NCBI GenBank assembly: GCA_003131705.1
Contig: PKUY01000195.1
Location: 229 to 5,777, forward strand
Direction: 5' to 3'
Length of the DNA stretch: 5,549 bases
Origin: Acidobacteriota bacterium
GTDB taxonomy: Bacteria > Acidobacteriota > Terriglobia > Acidiferrales > UBA7541
The notes under the pieces were generated by a model. It did not search any database, was not told where the DNA came from, and saw only the letters and a list, made by a program, of their open reading frames with translations. Positions 4,826-5,549 of the stretch are shown one piece after another. The number at the start of each line of letters is the position of its first letter. Within the stretch, counting starts at the first letter, position 1. A program made the translations under genes and the position numbers.

Positions 4826-5068
4826 ATGCCGATCGTTAAGAAAGCACCGGGGATCATGACTCGGGAAGTCAAACTCGAAGAGCCGGTCAACGAGCTCCTC
4901 GAAGATTACGCTCGGTTCATCGAGAGCAATGCCGACCACGTCATCAATGCCGTGCTCAAGAAAATCCTCTGGCGGGACCAGGACTACCGGAAGTGGCGCG
5001 GGGAACGCCGCACCGCACAGCCCGGCCCCGACAAGGCGCAATCCATCGAAGCGCGAGGGAGGGCCTGA
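4826..5068 (+). CDS. Ribbon-helix-helix-like small protein, candidate relaxosome accessory factor
   Basis: The ATG at 4826 is chosen for the strong AGGAGG 6 nt upstream (4814-4819). Longer readings from 4724 would run through the structured element. The 80-residue product has a short strand (TREVKLEEP, 12-20), a first helix (VNELLEDYARFIES, 21-34) and a second helix (ADHVINAVLKKIL, 36-48). This is the order of a ribbon-helix-helix DNA-binding domain. A basic, Arg-rich tail (about 50-64) and a disordered end follow. RHH proteins such as TraY, MobC and ParD-like factors bind inverted repeats at oriT or promoters as dimers. The nested inverted repeats just upstream are a natural target, so it may act at oriT, repress its own operon, or both. 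Its stop overlaps the next start by one base (TGATG). The RHH call rests on pattern only. Confidence 0.7.
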   Translation: MPIVKKAPGIMTREVKLEEPVNELLEDYARFIESNADHVINAVLKKILWRDQDYRKWRGERRTAQPGPDKAQSIEARGRA

Positions 5069-5549
5069 TGCAACGAACACTGGAATCACGCGTCTTCATC
5101 TCGGCCATCCTCGCCATGGCCACCGGAGCGTTCCTGTTTTACACGCACCCTTTCCCCGATGGGCAAATCTTCCTGCGTGTCATCACCTTGCGCGCTCCGC
5201 AAGCGTTCTTGAGTTTCAAATACCTCTATTACGCGCTCCTGTTCACCACCCCGTACCTGGTCTGCTCGACCGTGCTCTCGGGCCTATACATCTTTACTCT
5301 GAAAGCGCGCCGCACCGTCTCGCCAGGACGCCTTCCCAAGTATTCCGATCCCTGTAAGAGAGCCGACCTCTTTCTTGTCGTCGGCGAAGTGCATAACCCT
5401 CGCAAGCCGGTGCCCGCCAAGGCTCCCTCGTGGCTCACGATTCCCGAGCGCGGTTTGTTCACGGGAATCGCCATCTTGGGCGCTATTGGGAGTGGCAAAA
5501 CTTCCTGCTGCATGCTCCCGTTCGCGGAGCAGATTCTGGCCTACAAAGC
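5068..5549 (+). CDS. VirD4/TraG-type coupling ATPase, N-terminal part (runs off window)
   Basis: The ATG at 5068 overlaps the RHH-like stop (TGATG) and has GAGGGAGGG close upstream (5055-5063). The first 160 residues are in view. Two hydrophobic segments (about 9-25 and 54-77) anchor it in the inner membrane, with a short periplasmic loop between them as in VirD4/TraG/TraD coupling proteins. A cytoplasmic part follows, with FLVVGEVHNPRKPVPAKAPS (102-121), then ERGLFTGIAI leading into an intact Walker A motif, GAIGSGKT (138-145). Type IV coupling proteins are hexameric ATPases that recruit the relaxase-DNA complex and pump it to the secretion channel. Walker B and the C-terminal recognition domain lie beyond the window. 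No frameshift or lost residue is visible here. Members are typically 500-700 residues. An FtsK/HerA-type ATPase of another system is less likely, given the membrane layout and neighbours. Confidence 0.85.
   Translation, partial: MQRTLESRVFISAILAMATGAFLFYTHPFPDGQIFLRVITLRAPQAFLSFKYLYYALLFTTPYLVCSTVLSGLYIFTLKARRTVSPGRLPKYSDPCKRADLFLVVGEVHNPRKPVPAKAPSWLTIPERGLFTGIAILGAIGSGKTSCCMLPFAEQILAYK

Noticed and set aside
1..5549. tRNA or rRNA genes
   Set aside because: I saw no T-loop/acceptor arrangement or conserved rRNA segments on either strand.

Overview
The window looks like the edge of an integrated conjugative element in a GC-rich soil-type bacterium. An Acidobacteriota (Terriglobia-like) host is my best guess. 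It rests on remembered resemblance of the wHTH/replication-relaxation protein and the VirB2-type signal peptide to proteins of that phylum, not on any search. The left few hundred bases are visibly more AT-rich than the conjugation genes on the right.

Left part (1-1411): the window opens in the 3' end of an unrecognised gene (3-206). About 250 bp of non-coding DNA follows, holding a 24-bp tandem repeat and two matching inverted repeats. Next comes a complete AbiEi-type antitoxin gene (456-1289) of the AbiE type IV toxin-antitoxin system. Its partner toxin gene abiEii starts with the usual ATGA overlap at 1286 but is broken after about 29 codons. The antitoxin therefore appears orphaned, while keeping what look like its operator repeats.

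Middle part (about 1370-2028): this is debris with no intact gene. It holds a reverse-strand fragment of an RHS/YD-repeat protein (about 1452-1601), several inverted repeats, one of them with an IS-end look, and no convincing coding sequence.

Right part (2029-5549): a tightly packed plus-strand conjugation operon. It encodes a VirB2/TrbC-like pilin that keeps its signal peptide but has lost its second half (2029-2301), a two-helix membrane protein (2298-2591), a replication-relaxation-like protein (2591-3535), a second winged-helix protein that may be a degenerate relative (3532-4542), a doubtful small ORF (4539-4754), a ribbon-helix-helix-like protein (4826-5068), and the N-terminal 160 residues of a VirD4/TraG-type coupling ATPase with an intact Walker A motif (5068 to the window end). 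Five junctions overlap by 1 or 4 nt, which suggests translational coupling.

The most striking item is a nested inverted-repeat element at 4652-4782, just upstream of the RHH-like gene. It has a 16-bp outer stem, an inner 6-bp stem, an A/T-tract hairpin and an 8-bp GC hairpin followed by a T-run. It could be an oriT, a structured leader/attenuator RNA, or a small palindromic mobile element. No recognisable MOB relaxase lies in the window, so the pair of winged-helix proteins and this element form a plausible, poorly described DNA-processing module.
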